64,000 nucleotides of DNA. Source: Halobacillus litoralis. Its GTDB lineage: Bacteria; Bacillota; Bacilli; Bacillales; Halobacillaceae. Within the stretch, counting starts at the first letter, position 1, and the number at the start of each line of letters is the position of its first letter. The notes under the pieces are model-generated. The model had not been told where the DNA came from, searched no databases, and saw only the letters and a program-made list of their open reading frames with translations. Below are positions 26,816 through 34,537 of the stretch, piece by piece. Both the position numbers and the translations under genes were made by a program. The stretch is from positions 146,284-210,283 of the forward strand of contig NZ_WMEW01000006.1 of the NCBI RefSeq assembly GCF_009856355.1, written 5' to 3'.

Positions 26816-26880
26816 TTGTAGAATCCTCAGAAATATGATACATTATTAATGTAATTCCGAGTAAACGCATTGGGATTATA
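26816..26880 (+). promoter_or_regulatory. Promoter and possible CymR-type site before yrrT
   Basis: TTGTAG (26816-26821) and TACATT (26839-26844) are 17 bases apart. Immediately downstream, ATTCC and GGGAT (about 26852 and 26873) form a loose inverted repeat that resembles CymR sites, which control this operon in B. subtilis; this part is weak. The stretch 26576-26815 holds no recognisable gene. Confidence 0.45.
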
Positions 26881-26902
26881 AATTATAGGGAGAGATGAAG
26901 CA

Positions 26903-27544
26903 ATGGGAATGGAATTCGTCGACCTATTTAATCAATGGGCGAGTTCATATGATGATACAGTAGCAGGAAAAGATCCAGAATATAGAGAAGTCTTCGATGG
27001 TTACGAGGAAATGCTGGAGCGTTTAGCCAAGCTCTCTTTATCTCCCGTATTGGAATTCGGAGTAGGAACGGCCAACCTGACAAGAAAAATGGTCGACCAG
27101 AACAAAGTGGTACTGGGCGTGGAGCCTTCTTCGGAAATGCGGAGAATTGCCAAAGTGAAATGTCCCGAAGCAGCGATTTACGAAGGGAATTTCCTGGAAT
27201 ACCCTATGCTTCAATCGCCAATACGTTCCATTGTCAGCTCGTTTGCTTTTCATCACTTGACTTCTTCAGAGAAGAAAGCGGCTATTGTCGACTTTCATCA
27301 GCGTCTCGAAGAAGACGGCCAGGTGATTTTTATCGATACACTCTTCAAGGATGAAGCCCATAAGCACGCTTTGATTAAGGAAGCAGAACAGGCAGGATTC
27401 TTGAATTTAGCGCAGGATTTGCAGGAAGAGTACTACCCTTATCTAGAAGAGATAAGAGAGATGTTTGTGGAAGCAGGATTTGAGGTATCGTTTGAACAAA
27501 TTAACAAATATGCCTGGCTTATCCAGGCGGAAAAAGGAGAATGA
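26903..27544 (+). CDS. yrrT: SAM-dependent methyltransferase
   Basis: A 213-residue class I methyltransferase with the SAM-binding glycine motif [10 protein letters not shown] (about residue 51) and the acidic position in [10 protein letters not shown]. The opening [23 protein letters not shown] is typical of YrrT. In B. subtilis yrrT leads the operon that recycles S-adenosylhomocysteine and turns homocysteine into cysteine; the same partners follow here. GGGAGAGATG lies upstream. The end lies 4 bases before luxS. Confidence 0.9.
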   Translation: MGMEFVDLFNQWASSYDDTVAGKDPEYREVFDGYEEMLERLAKLSLSPVLEFGVGTANLTRKMVDQNKVVLGVEPSSEMRRIAKVKCPEAAIYEGNFLEYPMLQSPIRSIVSSFAFHHLTSSEKKAAIVDFHQRLEEDGQVIFIDTLFKDEAHKHALIKEAEQAGFLNLAQDLQEEYYPYLEEIREMFVEAGFEVSFEQINKYAWLIQAEKGE

Positions 27545-27548
27545 TCTT

Positions 27549-28004
27549 ATGCCTATGAACGTAGAAAGCTTCAACCTTGATCATACGAAAGTCAAAGCGC
27601 CTTATGTACGCCTTGTTGGTGTGACCGAAGGAGAAAAGGGAGATAAGATCTACAAATATGACCTGCGTATCAAGCAGCCGAACCAGGAACACATGAACAT
27701 GCCGGCCCTTCATTCTCTTGAACATCTGATGGCAGAAAACAGCCGGAACCATCATGATCGTATCGTTGATATCGGACCGATGGGATGCCAGACCGGTTTT
27801 TATATTGCGGTATTGAATGATGACAGCTATGACAATATCCTGAATGTCATTGAAAAGACGCTTCAGGATGTATTGGAAGCAGAAGAAGTACCGGCCTGCA
27901 ACGAAGTTCAGTGCGGTTTTGCGGCCAGCCACAGCCTGGAAGGGGCACAGGAGCTTGCCCGCGAGCTTCTGAACAAGCGAGACGAATGGACGGAAGTTTT
28001 TTAA
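27549..28004 (+). CDS. luxS: S-ribosylhomocysteine lyase
   Basis: LuxS cleaves S-ribosylhomocysteine to homocysteine and DPD, the precursor of autoinducer-2. The 151-residue protein has the iron/zinc motif [14 protein letters not shown], the catalytic cysteine in GPMGCQTGF and the third metal ligand in [11 protein letters not shown]. The start is the ATG at 27549 after AAAAGGAGA. In B. subtilis luxS stands alone, while mtnN (SAH nucleosidase) sits between yrrT and mccA; here luxS takes that place. No mtnN is present in this window. Confidence 0.96.
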   Translation: MPMNVESFNLDHTKVKAPYVRLVGVTEGEKGDKIYKYDLRIKQPNQEHMNMPALHSLEHLMAENSRNHHDRIVDIGPMGCQTGFYIAVLNDDSYDNILNVIEKTLQDVLEAEEVPACNEVQCGFAASHSLEGAQELARELLNKRDEWTEVF

Positions 28005-28025
28005 AAAACGGGAGATGAGAATGCG

Positions 28026-28943
28026 ATGGGCTACGTGAAGAATATCCAATCTTTGATTGGGCAGACACCTATGATTGAACTCACTCATTCAGCCATCCCG
28101 AATCAAGCCCGTATATTTGCCAAGCTTGAATTCATGAACCCAGGCGGTAGTATCAAAGACCGCCTGGGTTTAAAACTGATTGAGGATGCTGTAGCACGTG
28201 ATCTGCTGAAGCCCGGCGGGACCATTGTGGAACCGACCGCAGGCAATACAGGGATCGGCGTCGCTCTTGCTGCCATAGGAAAAGGCTTCCGGGTGATTTT
28301 TGTCACACCGGAGAAGTTCAGTGTAGAAAAGCAGACGCTGATGAGGGCTCTTGGAGCAGAAGTGGTCAATACGCCGACAGCTGAGGGCATGAGAGGCGCG
28401 ATTGATAAAGCAGCGGAGCTGTGTGAGCAGATTCCGGATGCATTCAGTCCGCAGCAGTTCAACAACCAGGCCAACCCGGACGCTTATTACGAATCCATTG
28501 GGCCGGAAATTTATTCAGACCTTGATGGGGACGTCGATGTCTTCATAGCAGGGGCCGGAACAGGAGGCACCTTTATGGGGACATCACGTTACTTGAAAGA
28601 GCAGGACCCTTCGATTAAAACGGTCATCGTTGAACCGGAGGGGTCCATTTTGAATGGCGGAGAAGCCGGATCACACCGTACCGAAGGCATCGGTATGGAG
28701 TTTCTACCCTTTTATATGGATACCGATTACTTTGATGCCATTCACACGATTTCGGATGAGGATGCCTTTGCCCGTGTGAAAGAGCTGGCTCTCAACGAGG
28801 GGCTGTTTGTGGCGAGTTCTTCCGGGGCTGTATTTGAGGCAGCGCTCAGGGAAGCGGAACAGGCGGAGCCAGGTGCCCGGATTGTCACCATTTTTCCAGA
28901 CAGCAGTGAACGGTATTTAAGCCAAGGAATATACGAGGAGTGA
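28026..28943 (+). CDS. mccA: O-acetylserine-dependent cystathionine beta-synthase
   Basis: A 305-residue PLP enzyme of the CysK/CBS fold. The PLP lysine is in NPGGSIKDRLG, the phosphate loop is GAGTGGTFMG, and TAGNTGIG is the substrate loop. In this operon context it corresponds to MccA (YrhA), which joins homocysteine with O-acetylserine to give cystathionine. A general cysteine synthase role cannot be excluded from sequence alone. GGGAGATGAG precedes the ATG, and mccB follows after 4 bases. Confidence 0.9.
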   Translation: MGYVKNIQSLIGQTPMIELTHSAIPNQARIFAKLEFMNPGGSIKDRLGLKLIEDAVARDLLKPGGTIVEPTAGNTGIGVALAAIGKGFRVIFVTPEKFSVEKQTLMRALGAEVVNTPTAEGMRGAIDKAAELCEQIPDAFSPQQFNNQANPDAYYESIGPEIYSDLDGDVDVFIAGAGTGGTFMGTSRYLKEQDPSIKTVIVEPEGSILNGGEAGSHRTEGIGMEFLPFYMDTDYFDAIHTISDEDAFARVKELALNEGLFVASSSGAVFEAALREAEQAEPGARIVTIFPDSSERYLSQGIYEE

Positions 28944-28947
28944 TAGC

Positions 28948-30084
28948 ATGAGGAAAAAAACGCAGTTGATTCACGGTGGAATAACAGGCGATGAAAAAAC
29001 AGGAGCGGTCAGTGTGCCGATCTATCAGGTCAGCACCTATGCTCAGGATGGTGTGGGACAGCACCGCGGGTATGAATATTCGCGAACAGGCAACCCGACC
29101 CGTTTTGCCTTGGAAGAACTCATTAAGGATCTGGAAGGCGGGCACCGCGGATTTGCGTTCGGATCAGGGATGGCAGCCATTACGGCGGTGCTGATGACGT
29201 TCAATCACGGAGATCATATTATTTTCACAGACGATGTGTACGGCGGTACGTACCGCCTCGTCTCCCAAGTGATCAACCGCTTCGGCCTGGAAGCAAGCTT
29301 CGTGGACACGAGTGATACAGCGAATATTGAAGCCGCGATCACGGATCGTACAAAAGCCGTATACGTCGAAACTCCGACGAATCCGCTTTTGAAAATTACG
29401 GATCTTGATCGAACAGCCGAGTTAGCGAAAACGCATGACTTAACGTTCATCGTGGATAATACGTTCAGTACGCCATACTGGCAGAACCCTTTGGAGCACG
29501 GTGCGGACATCGTTCTTCATAGTGCGACGAAATATCTGGGCGGACATAGTGATGTTGTCGCAGGGCTTGTCGTCGTGAATTCTGAAGAACTCGCCGAAGA
29601 CGTTCACTTTGTGTTGAATTCATCCGGTGGTATCCTCGGTCCTCAGGATTCCTGGCTGTTAATGCGAGGAATAAAAACGCTCGGCATCCGTATGGAGGAA
29701 ATTGAAGAAAATACCCGCCAGTTCGTCGAGTTTCTGCAGGAACTCCCGGAAGTGACCGACATTTACTACCCGGGTCTTTCTTCGCATAAAGGTCATGACG
29801 TTCACAGCGGCCAGGCGCGTGGAAACGGCGGCATGATCAGCTTCGACGTCGGCAGTGCTGAAAAAGCGGACCAGGTGCTCCGCCATGTGAACTACTTTAC
29901 ATTGGCAGAGAGTCTTGGAGCCGTGGAAAGTCTGATTTCTGTCCCTGCCCAAATGACGCACGCGTCCATCCCTGAAGACCGCCGGGATGAGCTTGGTATT
30001 ACTGCTGGTCTTGTCCGTGTGTCCATCGGGTTGGAAGATATTGAAGATTTGAAGGAAGATTTCCTCCAAGCCTTAAGAAAATAA
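28948..30084 (+). CDS. mccB: Cystathionine gamma-lyase / homocysteine gamma-lyase
   Basis: A 378-residue PLP enzyme of the Cys/Met metabolism family. Visible are YEYSRTGNPTR, GFAFGSGMAAI, the segment DNTFSTPYWQNPLEHGADIVLHSATKYLGGHSD with the PLP lysine in SATKY, and ESLGAVESLISVPAQMTHASIP. As MccB it releases cysteine from cystathionine and completes the methionine-to-cysteine route begun by yrrT and luxS. A terminator follows that also exists as a second copy beyond the adjacent repeat element. Confidence 0.93.
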   Translation: MRKKTQLIHGGITGDEKTGAVSVPIYQVSTYAQDGVGQHRGYEYSRTGNPTRFALEELIKDLEGGHRGFAFGSGMAAITAVLMTFNHGDHIIFTDDVYGGTYRLVSQVINRFGLEASFVDTSDTANIEAAITDRTKAVYVETPTNPLLKITDLDRTAELAKTHDLTFIVDNTFSTPYWQNPLEHGADIVLHSATKYLGGHSDVVAGLVVVNSEELAEDVHFVLNSSGGILGPQDSWLLMRGIKTLGIRMEEIEENTRQFVEFLQELPEVTDIYYPGLSSHKGHDVHSGQARGNGGMISFDVGSAEKADQVLRHVNYFTLAESLGAVESLISVPAQMTHASIPEDRRDELGITAGLVRVSIGLEDIEDLKEDFLQALRK

Positions 30085-30092
30085 CCAAAAAA

Positions 30093-30122
30093 GAGGGAGT
30101 GCTCTTATTAGAGCACTCCCTC
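30093..30122. terminator. mccB terminator hairpin, left copy
   Basis: GAGGGAGTGCTC (30093-30104) pairs with GAGCACTCCCTC (30111-30122) around TTATTA. A6 precedes it, but there is no T run after it; CTGTAGA follows at 30126. Confidence 0.8.
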
Positions 30123-30426
30123 AGTCTGTAGAAAAAATTCGTGAATGGTCCGAATGGCGTGTTGAGAGGGCACGTTACGCTTATCGGTGGATGCTTGCCG
30201 CGGGCACGGCCTCAGCTAACTTGGTCAATAAACCCTTTGACCAAGTGGATCTTCGGTCCGCGCTGTTCCCGCAGGCGTCACCACCGAACGCTCCTCGTCC
30301 CGGTGCCTGTGGAAAACAACTTTACGCTATGATAATAGGGAAAGGTAAGCATAGCTCCTTCGCCGTTTCAAAAAACAGTACAGGCTAGGTTACTGCGGCT
30401 TGCGTGGGGCTTCGCTCCAAGCTGAC
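30123..30426 (+). repeat. Hairpin-repeat element, copy C
   Basis: About 304 bp between two copies of the mccB terminator. It begins with AGTCTGTAGAAAA, contains the complete repeat core (about 30170-30299) and ends in CGCTCCAAGCTGA. The downstream part shares AACAGTACAGG and GTTACTGC with copy D at 31.2 kb. It encodes nothing. Confidence 0.82.
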
Positions 30427-30456
30427 GGAGTGCTCTTATTAGAGCACTCTCTTTTT
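30427..30456 (+). terminator. mccB terminator hairpin, right copy with T run
   Basis: GGAGTGCTC (30427-30435) pairs with GAGCACTCT (30442-30450) around the same TTATTA loop, followed by T5. Confidence 0.85.
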
Positions 30457-30515
30457 GTATAGGAAAAGAAGGGAGTGTCAAACTAACAGGGACTACCAAT
30501 CAGGAGTGGAATGAC

Positions 30516-31190
30516 ATGGATTATACCCAATATAAAAAGCAGTTGGAAGACCGGAAAAAGGAATTGGAACAGCGGATGATGGATGAGGATCAGTATGGCC
30601 TTAAACGGGGATTTGCAAGTGATATGGCCTCAGGGGAATTGTCGCAGTACGACAATCATCCTGCTGATTCTGGGACAGAGCTGTATGAAAGGGAGAAGGA
30701 TATGGCTCTGCTTGCCCACTATAAAGAAGAACTACAGGACATTGAGTATTCATTGCAGCAGATGAATGACGGTACGTACGGCATTTGTGAAGTAACAGGG
30801 AAACAGATTCCTGCAGAGCGTCTGGAAGCACTCCCGACGGCACGAACCACTGCTGAAGCATCACCGAATGAGGAGGTTCCCTCGGATCCTCCGGTCGAAC
30901 AGGACGTTTTGACTCATCTGGAGAATGCCTATGGAAGAGACACGGATGATCCGGAATATAATGAACAAAATGCCTATGAACAGGTGGCTTCCTTTAACCA
31001 AAGCAGCATGACCTATGATGATTCGTCCCTTATCGATAATCAGGACGGCGTCGGCTATGCAGAAGAATTTGAGTCGTTCGTGTCGACGGATATGAACGGG
31101 TATACAGGGGCGGAAGATGTCTCTTTTCAAAGAAATGAGCATTACGATAAATACATGGATGATATGGATGAGAGAGAAGAGGAGCATTAA
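30516..31190 (+). CDS. yteA: YteA-family protein with DksA/TraR-like zinc finger remnant
   Basis: A 224-residue acidic protein. Residues 1-100 form a coiled coil (KKQLEDRKKELEQRMMDEDQYG and ELYEREKDMALLAHYKEELQDIEYSLQQM) followed by GTYGICEVTGKQIPAERLEALPTART, a DksA/TraR-type finger in which only one of the four cysteines is kept. The C-terminal half is very acidic and low in complexity. The arrangement is that of YteA, linked to sporulation in B. subtilis. The gene is flanked on both sides by hairpin-repeat elements. Confidence 0.85.
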   Translation: MDYTQYKKQLEDRKKELEQRMMDEDQYGLKRGFASDMASGELSQYDNHPADSGTELYEREKDMALLAHYKEELQDIEYSLQQMNDGTYGICEVTGKQIPAERLEALPTARTTAEASPNEEVPSDPPVEQDVLTHLENAYGRDTDDPEYNEQNAYEQVASFNQSSMTYDDSSLIDNQDGVGYAEEFESFVSTDMNGYTGAEDVSFQRNEHYDKYMDDMDEREEEH

Positions 31191-31197
31191 AGGAGAC

Positions 31198-31221
31198 AGG
31201 CCCGGGAAAGCTCCCGGGCCT
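31198..31221. terminator. yteA terminator hairpin, left copy
   Basis: AGGCCCGGGA pairs with TCCCGGGCCT around AAGC. CTGTAGA follows at 31226. Confidence 0.8.
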
Positions 31222-31574
31222 CAGTCTGTAGAAAAATCTGTGTTATCCAGTTAGAATTGGCCGTGTGTGGTGTTGAGGGGGCGTTTCGCTTATCGGCGGA
31301 TGCTTGCCGCGGGCACGGCCTCAGCTGACTTGCTCCAGAAAACCATTGGACCAAGTGGATCTTCGGTCCGCGCTGTTCCCGCAGGCGTCACCACCGAACG
31401 CTCCTCTTGCTGATACTTGTGGGAAACAGCTTTACTCTATGATGAAAAAGACCTTCCGCCTTTTCAAAAGAACAGTACAGGATGCGTTACTGCTGCTCAC
31501 GTGAAAAACTCTATCTGTGGCCAAGTATTGATGACCACTTTTTTCACTGGAAATAAGGTTCCTCTTCAAGCTTG
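31222..31574 (+). repeat. Hairpin-repeat element, copy D
   Basis: About 353 bp between two copies of the yteA terminator. It begins with CAGTCTGTAGAAAAA, carries the core at about 31279-31408, then TTTTCAAAAGAACAGTACAG, and ends in CCTCTTCAAGCTTGA. The same parts in the same order occur in copies B and C. Confidence 0.82.
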
Positions 31575-31604
31575 AGGCCCGGGTAAACTCCCGGGCCTTC
31601 TTTT
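31575..31604. terminator. yteA terminator hairpin, right copy
   Basis: AGGCCCGGG (31575-31583) pairs with CCCGGGCCT (31590-31598), followed by TCTTTT. It also lies just past the convergent gene at 31607. Confidence 0.85.
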
Positions 31605-31606
31605 GA

Positions 31607-31966
31607 TTAATAACCGACTTCAACGGCAGCGTTTACGATGTACATCAAATCATTTTTGTCTTCTTTTTCTTCAAGAAAGATGCCGCTGCTTGTAACCATG
31701 CCGCCTTCCATGACGGTGATATTCACTTCGCCGAATGGAATGGCTTTTTTCACTTCCTCATGGTCCAGCTGATCGAAATCGCGGGGGACAGCCAGTTTGA
31801 CATTGATTTTCATGTTGTCCAGCGATTGTTCAGGCAGGACGGTCCGGATGCCGGGCATTGAATTGGTGTGAATAGCATTTTTGACCGCTCTGACCGCTGC
31901 CTTTGTCACGTTCTGTCCGTGCACATCCGTTCCCATGCCGGTTTGTATAAACATTAGTTGATCCAT
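31607..31966 (-). CDS. Lin0512 family protein
   Basis: A 119-residue soluble protein. It opens with FIQTGMGTDVHGQNVTKAAVRAVKNAI and has two similar alpha/beta halves ending in IVNAAVEVGY, the pattern of the Lin0512 family of conserved hypothetical proteins in Firmicutes. Function is unknown. A GGTGGGG Shine-Dalgarno lies upstream on the minus strand. It is a single gene. Confidence 0.75.
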   Translation of the reverse strand: MDQLMFIQTGMGTDVHGQNVTKAAVRAVKNAIHTNSMPGIRTVLPEQSLDNMKINVKLAVPRDFDQLDHEEVKKAIPFGEVNITVMEGGMVTSSGIFLEEKEDKNDLMYIVNAAVEVGY

Positions 31967-32063
31967 TACATTTCCCCACCTTTCTTCTTGTATCGTATCA
32001 CAGCACCCGGATGATCCAAAAAGGATTTGGATAAAGACCGGCGGATAAAAATTTCTTTCCCGT

Positions 32064-32097
32064 CCATTAGTTTCACCTATTTAGGTCAAACTAATGG
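32064..32097. promoter_or_regulatory. 34-base near-perfect palindrome before the DUF3298 gene
   Basis: CCATTAGTTT (32064-32073) and AAACTAATGG (32088-32097) pair, as do the inner ACCT and AGGT; only one C-C pair and a 4-base loop break the symmetry. It ends 4 bases before the Shine-Dalgarno and has no T run, so an operator or a 5'-UTR hairpin is more likely than a terminator. Confidence 0.5.
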
Positions 32098-32114
32098 TAC
32101 AGGAGGGATGGACA

Positions 32115-32780
32115 GTGAAGCGATTATGGGTAATGGCTCTGATGTTGATCCTGATCACATCAGAAGCTGTTTCAGCGGAAAGTTTATATAAGATCATGCA
32201 CAAAGATAAAGTGGCGGAGGATTGGGAGGTTCACGCGGACTATCCTTTGTTTACAAACCTTGAGAACGAAGAGCTGCAGAACATCGTCAACCACAGGATC
32301 ATCCAAAAGCTCGAGCATACCGCAGGCCGGGTACAGAAGGGAGCGGCTGACTTTACAGGAGTTCCCTATTTGTATTACGAAGAGTCCGCCGTTTATCAGG
32401 AAAAAAACTTCTATTCCGTCATTATGACTTCCCACATTTCCCGTGGGAACCGATACAATTCAACGGTGACTTCGGTTAACTTTGAAGACAGGACAGGCGG
32501 TGAAGTGAAAAAGCTGCAGGATCTGTTTGATATGGGGAAACTGAATAAGGAAGTGAAAAAAGTATTGGATGCTGATCCGGATCTTCGTGCTGAACAGCCA
32601 TTCGCAGGGGTCCGGGAGAATACGGCTTTTTACATTAAAGATGAGCATCTTGTGCTTATCTTCAATAAGTTCGAGGTGGCTGCAGGTGTCCACGGAACAC
32701 CAGAAGTTCCTGTTCCTATAAAAGGCCTTTTGAAAACAGAAATCAACGCCCCGCAGGTTCCCATTCCATCTGTCACATGA
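32115..32780 (+). CDS. Secreted DUF4163/DUF3298 (RsiV-type) domain protein
   Basis: A 221-residue exported protein. The GTG at 32115 is chosen since AGGAGG lies 8 bases upstream; it gives a clear signal peptide (MKRLWVMALMLILITSEAVSA). The mature part has the DUF4163 strand pattern (YPLFTNLENEELQNIVNHRI) and the DUF3298 stretch FEDRTGGEVKKLQDLFDMG, DEHLVLIFNKFEVAAGVHGTPEVPVPI. These domains occur in RsiV, the lysozyme-sensing anti-sigma factor, and in PdaC-like wall enzymes. Here there is no sigma factor next to it and no catalytic domain, so the role is unknown. Confidence 0.75.
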   Translation: MKRLWVMALMLILITSEAVSAESLYKIMHKDKVAEDWEVHADYPLFTNLENEELQNIVNHRIIQKLEHTAGRVQKGAADFTGVPYLYYEESAVYQEKNFYSVIMTSHISRGNRYNSTVTSVNFEDRTGGEVKKLQDLFDMGKLNKEVKKVLDADPDLRAEQPFAGVRENTAFYIKDEHLVLIFNKFEVAAGVHGTPEVPVPIKGLLKTEINAPQVPIPSVT

Positions 32781-32782
32781 GT

Positions 32783-32912
32783 TTATGCACACCATCCACA
32801 GCCGTGGTATTGTTTTTGTACACATATGGAATGATGGGAATGTTGTTTATTTAGGGATTATTCAGAATGTTATTCACATTGTGCACAACATTGTGGATAA
32901 CATTCTCCACAA
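32783..32912. promoter_or_regulatory. DnaA-box cluster
   Basis: Three exact matches to TTATNCACA lie within 118 bp: TTATGCACA (32783-32791, plus), TTATTCACA (32870-32878, plus) and TTATCCACA read on the minus strand (32892-32900). Near matches are CCATCCACA (about 32792) and TTCTCCACA (32904-32912). Outside oriC, B. subtilis has similar clusters that bind DnaA. No dnaA or dnaN gene is near, so an origin is not proposed. Confidence 0.55.
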
Positions 32913-32917
32913 AAAAG

Positions 32918-32945
32918 AAGCATAAGCGCTCTGCTTATGCTTCCA
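32918..32945 (-). terminator. Terminator of the acetyltransferase gene
   Basis: GAAGCATAAGC pairs with GCTTATGCTTC. On the minus strand T6 follows. The stem overlaps the 3' end of the gene. Confidence 0.85.
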
Positions 32946-33483
32946 TCATTTCCTCACTATTCTGCTCTCCATAATAATGGAACAAGTACTGCTCTTTTGT
33001 GATGACATATAGGTCATAAACATCATCGCTGTGGTTGATCCATTCATAAACATCCGGATAATCTTCATTGGCACAGGATACATACGGAATTTTGAGTGCG
33101 GCTTTCATGGAACGGATATTTGTACGGCGGATTTTCATAAAGACCGCCTGAATATCGAGCTGGAAGAACAACTCTTCAAAGAAGGCTTCCTTGGCAGGCT
33201 TGTTGTATCCCATACCGAAATACGGCCGGCCGATCCAAGTGGCTAAGAATCCTCTACCTTCTTGTATATCAAACAGATTGATTGTTCCAATTGGCTGGGC
33301 CCACTCATCCAGGATCGTACGTGAAACCATTTCACCCCGATCCTCTGCTTCTATGGTCTGCTTTGTTAGAAAGTAAAACTCATCACTTGATGAAGCTTTA
33401 TGGCGGACATATGGAAAAACTTCAGGGTGACTCATCAAATCGAACAAAACCGGGGCATCATGCAGCTCACGCTTTTTCAGCAT
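32935..33483 (-). CDS. GNAT-family N-acetyltransferase
   Basis: A 182-residue GNAT protein of the RimJ/RimL style: MLKKRELHDAPVLFDLMSHPEVFPYVRHKASS at the N-terminus, GTINLFDIQEGRGFLATWIGRPYFGMGYNKPAKEAFFEELF for acetyl-CoA binding, and IRRTNIRSMKAALKIPY. The start at 33483 has AAGGAGGG 7 bases upstream; the longer frame from 33537 has no ribosome site. The acetylated substrate is unknown. It is a single gene. Confidence 0.83.
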   Translation of the reverse strand: MLKKRELHDAPVLFDLMSHPEVFPYVRHKASSSDEFYFLTKQTIEAEDRGEMVSRTILDEWAQPIGTINLFDIQEGRGFLATWIGRPYFGMGYNKPAKEAFFEELFFQLDIQAVFMKIRRTNIRSMKAALKIPYVSCANEDYPDVYEWINHSDDVYDLYVITKEQYLFHYYGEQNSEEMMEA

Positions 33484-33499
33484 AAAAAATCCCTCCTTG

Positions 33500-33565
33500 G
33501 ATGAGGAGGGGGGTTCGTGTGCATAGGAAAGAACCATTCCTGGCTGGTTCGAACCCCCCCTCGAA
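33500..33565 (+). terminator. Hairpin with GC-rich stem upstream of the acetyltransferase gene
   Basis: GAGGGGGGTTCG (about 33502-33514) pairs with CGAACCCCCCCTC (about 33549-33561), followed by GAATTTTTAT. No plus-strand gene runs into it, so its role is unclear. Confidence 0.45.
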
Positions 33566-33591
33566 TTTTTATCAATTGCTCACAAAAATCC

Positions 33592-33652
33592 GGGGTGGGA
33601 ATCGAACCCACTAGAACCAGTAAAGCTACTGGTGGCGCACCATTTGCCTTCC
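33592..33652 (-). other. tRNA T-arm-like remnant
   Basis: On the minus strand GTGGGTTCGATTCCCAC is a perfect 5-bp T-stem with a canonical T-loop, preceded by a hairpin (ACCAGTA/TACTGGT) like a long variable arm. No matching 5' acceptor or anticodon arm is present, so this is not a complete tRNA. It may be a tRNA pseudogene or an integration scar. The remaining gap to 33810 is AT-rich and holds nothing I recognise. Confidence 0.4.
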
Positions 33653-33811
33653 CTAAAACAGAAACTTATAAAGAATCATCTAAACTTATAATAATCCAAA
33701 ACCGTAAAAAAGTGAATAAAATAATTGTAAAGTTGCAATGAAATTTTTTCCTTGTTTCTTCATAAACGGACATAAGGATCTTCTGGTTGTCCTGCGCAGA
33801 AAAAACATAAA

Positions 33812-33842
33812 AAAGCACCCTCCTATTCAGGAAAGGATGCTT
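33812..33842 (-). terminator. Terminator of the sortase operon
   Basis: On the minus strand AAGCATCC and TCCT pair with AGGA and GGGTGCTT, followed by T6. Confidence 0.7.
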
Positions 33843-33843
33843 C

Positions 33844-34530
33844 CTAAACGTCTTCTATTTCGGTGAGAACTGTAAAGACTACCAGCCGCTCCGAGTAAGT
33901 GGAGGCTTCCTGGTTATACGATCCTGTACAGGTAATTAAGTTTAATCTCTGGTCACTGGAAGGACCGAAAAGTTCGCGGATCGGGGAATCTTGAAAAGGA
34001 TAGGACGCTGTCTTTTCCACTGTGAACGTCAGGCGGGTTCCTTCATCATCGTAAAGGTAAATCTCATCGCCCTGTGACAGTTCTTTTAAATCAAAAAATA
34101 CCGCGGGGCCGCTTCTCCCATCTACGTGCCCGGCAATAACGGAATTCCCCTGGTTCCCTGGTTTTGTCCCGGGTTCAAACCAGCCTGTGTCCGTCAAATT
34201 AGCAGGAACCGCCATTCCACCTTCATCGGTATACCCCAGTGCCTGGATGGGGGCATTGACTTCAATGGCCGGAATTTCAATCCGCTTCGGCTCGATGCCC
34301 TGCTGCTTATCCGGAGATACGGTGGCTGCGGGGGTGTAATTCTGCTGAATCGGCTCGTTTTCAAGAGCGTCCCGAGCTTCTTTTTCTCCTGCCTTTGTTT
34401 CTTTCATGAACTCATCCTGGCTGGAGGTAGAAAGAACCCCGGCCTCTTTCAAGGGTTCTTCGCTAAGCAGGAAATAGCTTGCGAAGAAAACGAAAAGACC
34501 GAGGATGACAGGGGTTAAGACTCGTTTCAT
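33844..34530 (-). CDS. Sortase (class D/F-like transpeptidase)
   Basis: A 228-residue membrane-anchored sortase. An N-terminal helix (VLTPVILGLFVFFASYFLL) is followed by a charged linker and the sortase barrel from about residue 80. The catalytic histidine is in IAGHVDGR, the cysteine in LITCTGSY and the arginine in YSERLVVFT. It is encoded 7 bases after a gene for a protein with a cell-wall sorting signal, so it most probably attaches that protein. The class is uncertain between D, E and F by eye. Confidence 0.88.
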   Translation of the reverse strand: MKRVLTPVILGLFVFFASYFLLSEEPLKEAGVLSTSSQDEFMKETKAGEKEARDALENEPIQQNYTPAATVSPDKQQGIEPKRIEIPAIEVNAPIQALGYTDEGGMAVPANLTDTGWFEPGTKPGNQGNSVIAGHVDGRSGPAVFFDLKELSQGDEIYLYDDEGTRLTFTVEKTASYPFQDSPIRELFGPSSDQRLNLITCTGSYNQEASTYSERLVVFTVLTEIEDV

Positions 34531-34537
34531 GTTTGGT

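Noticed and set aside
11694..31604. CRISPR array from the recurring hairpin repeats
   Set aside because: Copies are kilobases apart, vary in length and orientation, have no spacers and no cas genes.
32783..32912. Replication origin at the DnaA-box cluster
   Set aside because: No dnaA, dnaN, DNA-unwinding element or typical oriC gene order is near; the origin of this genome is expected elsewhere.
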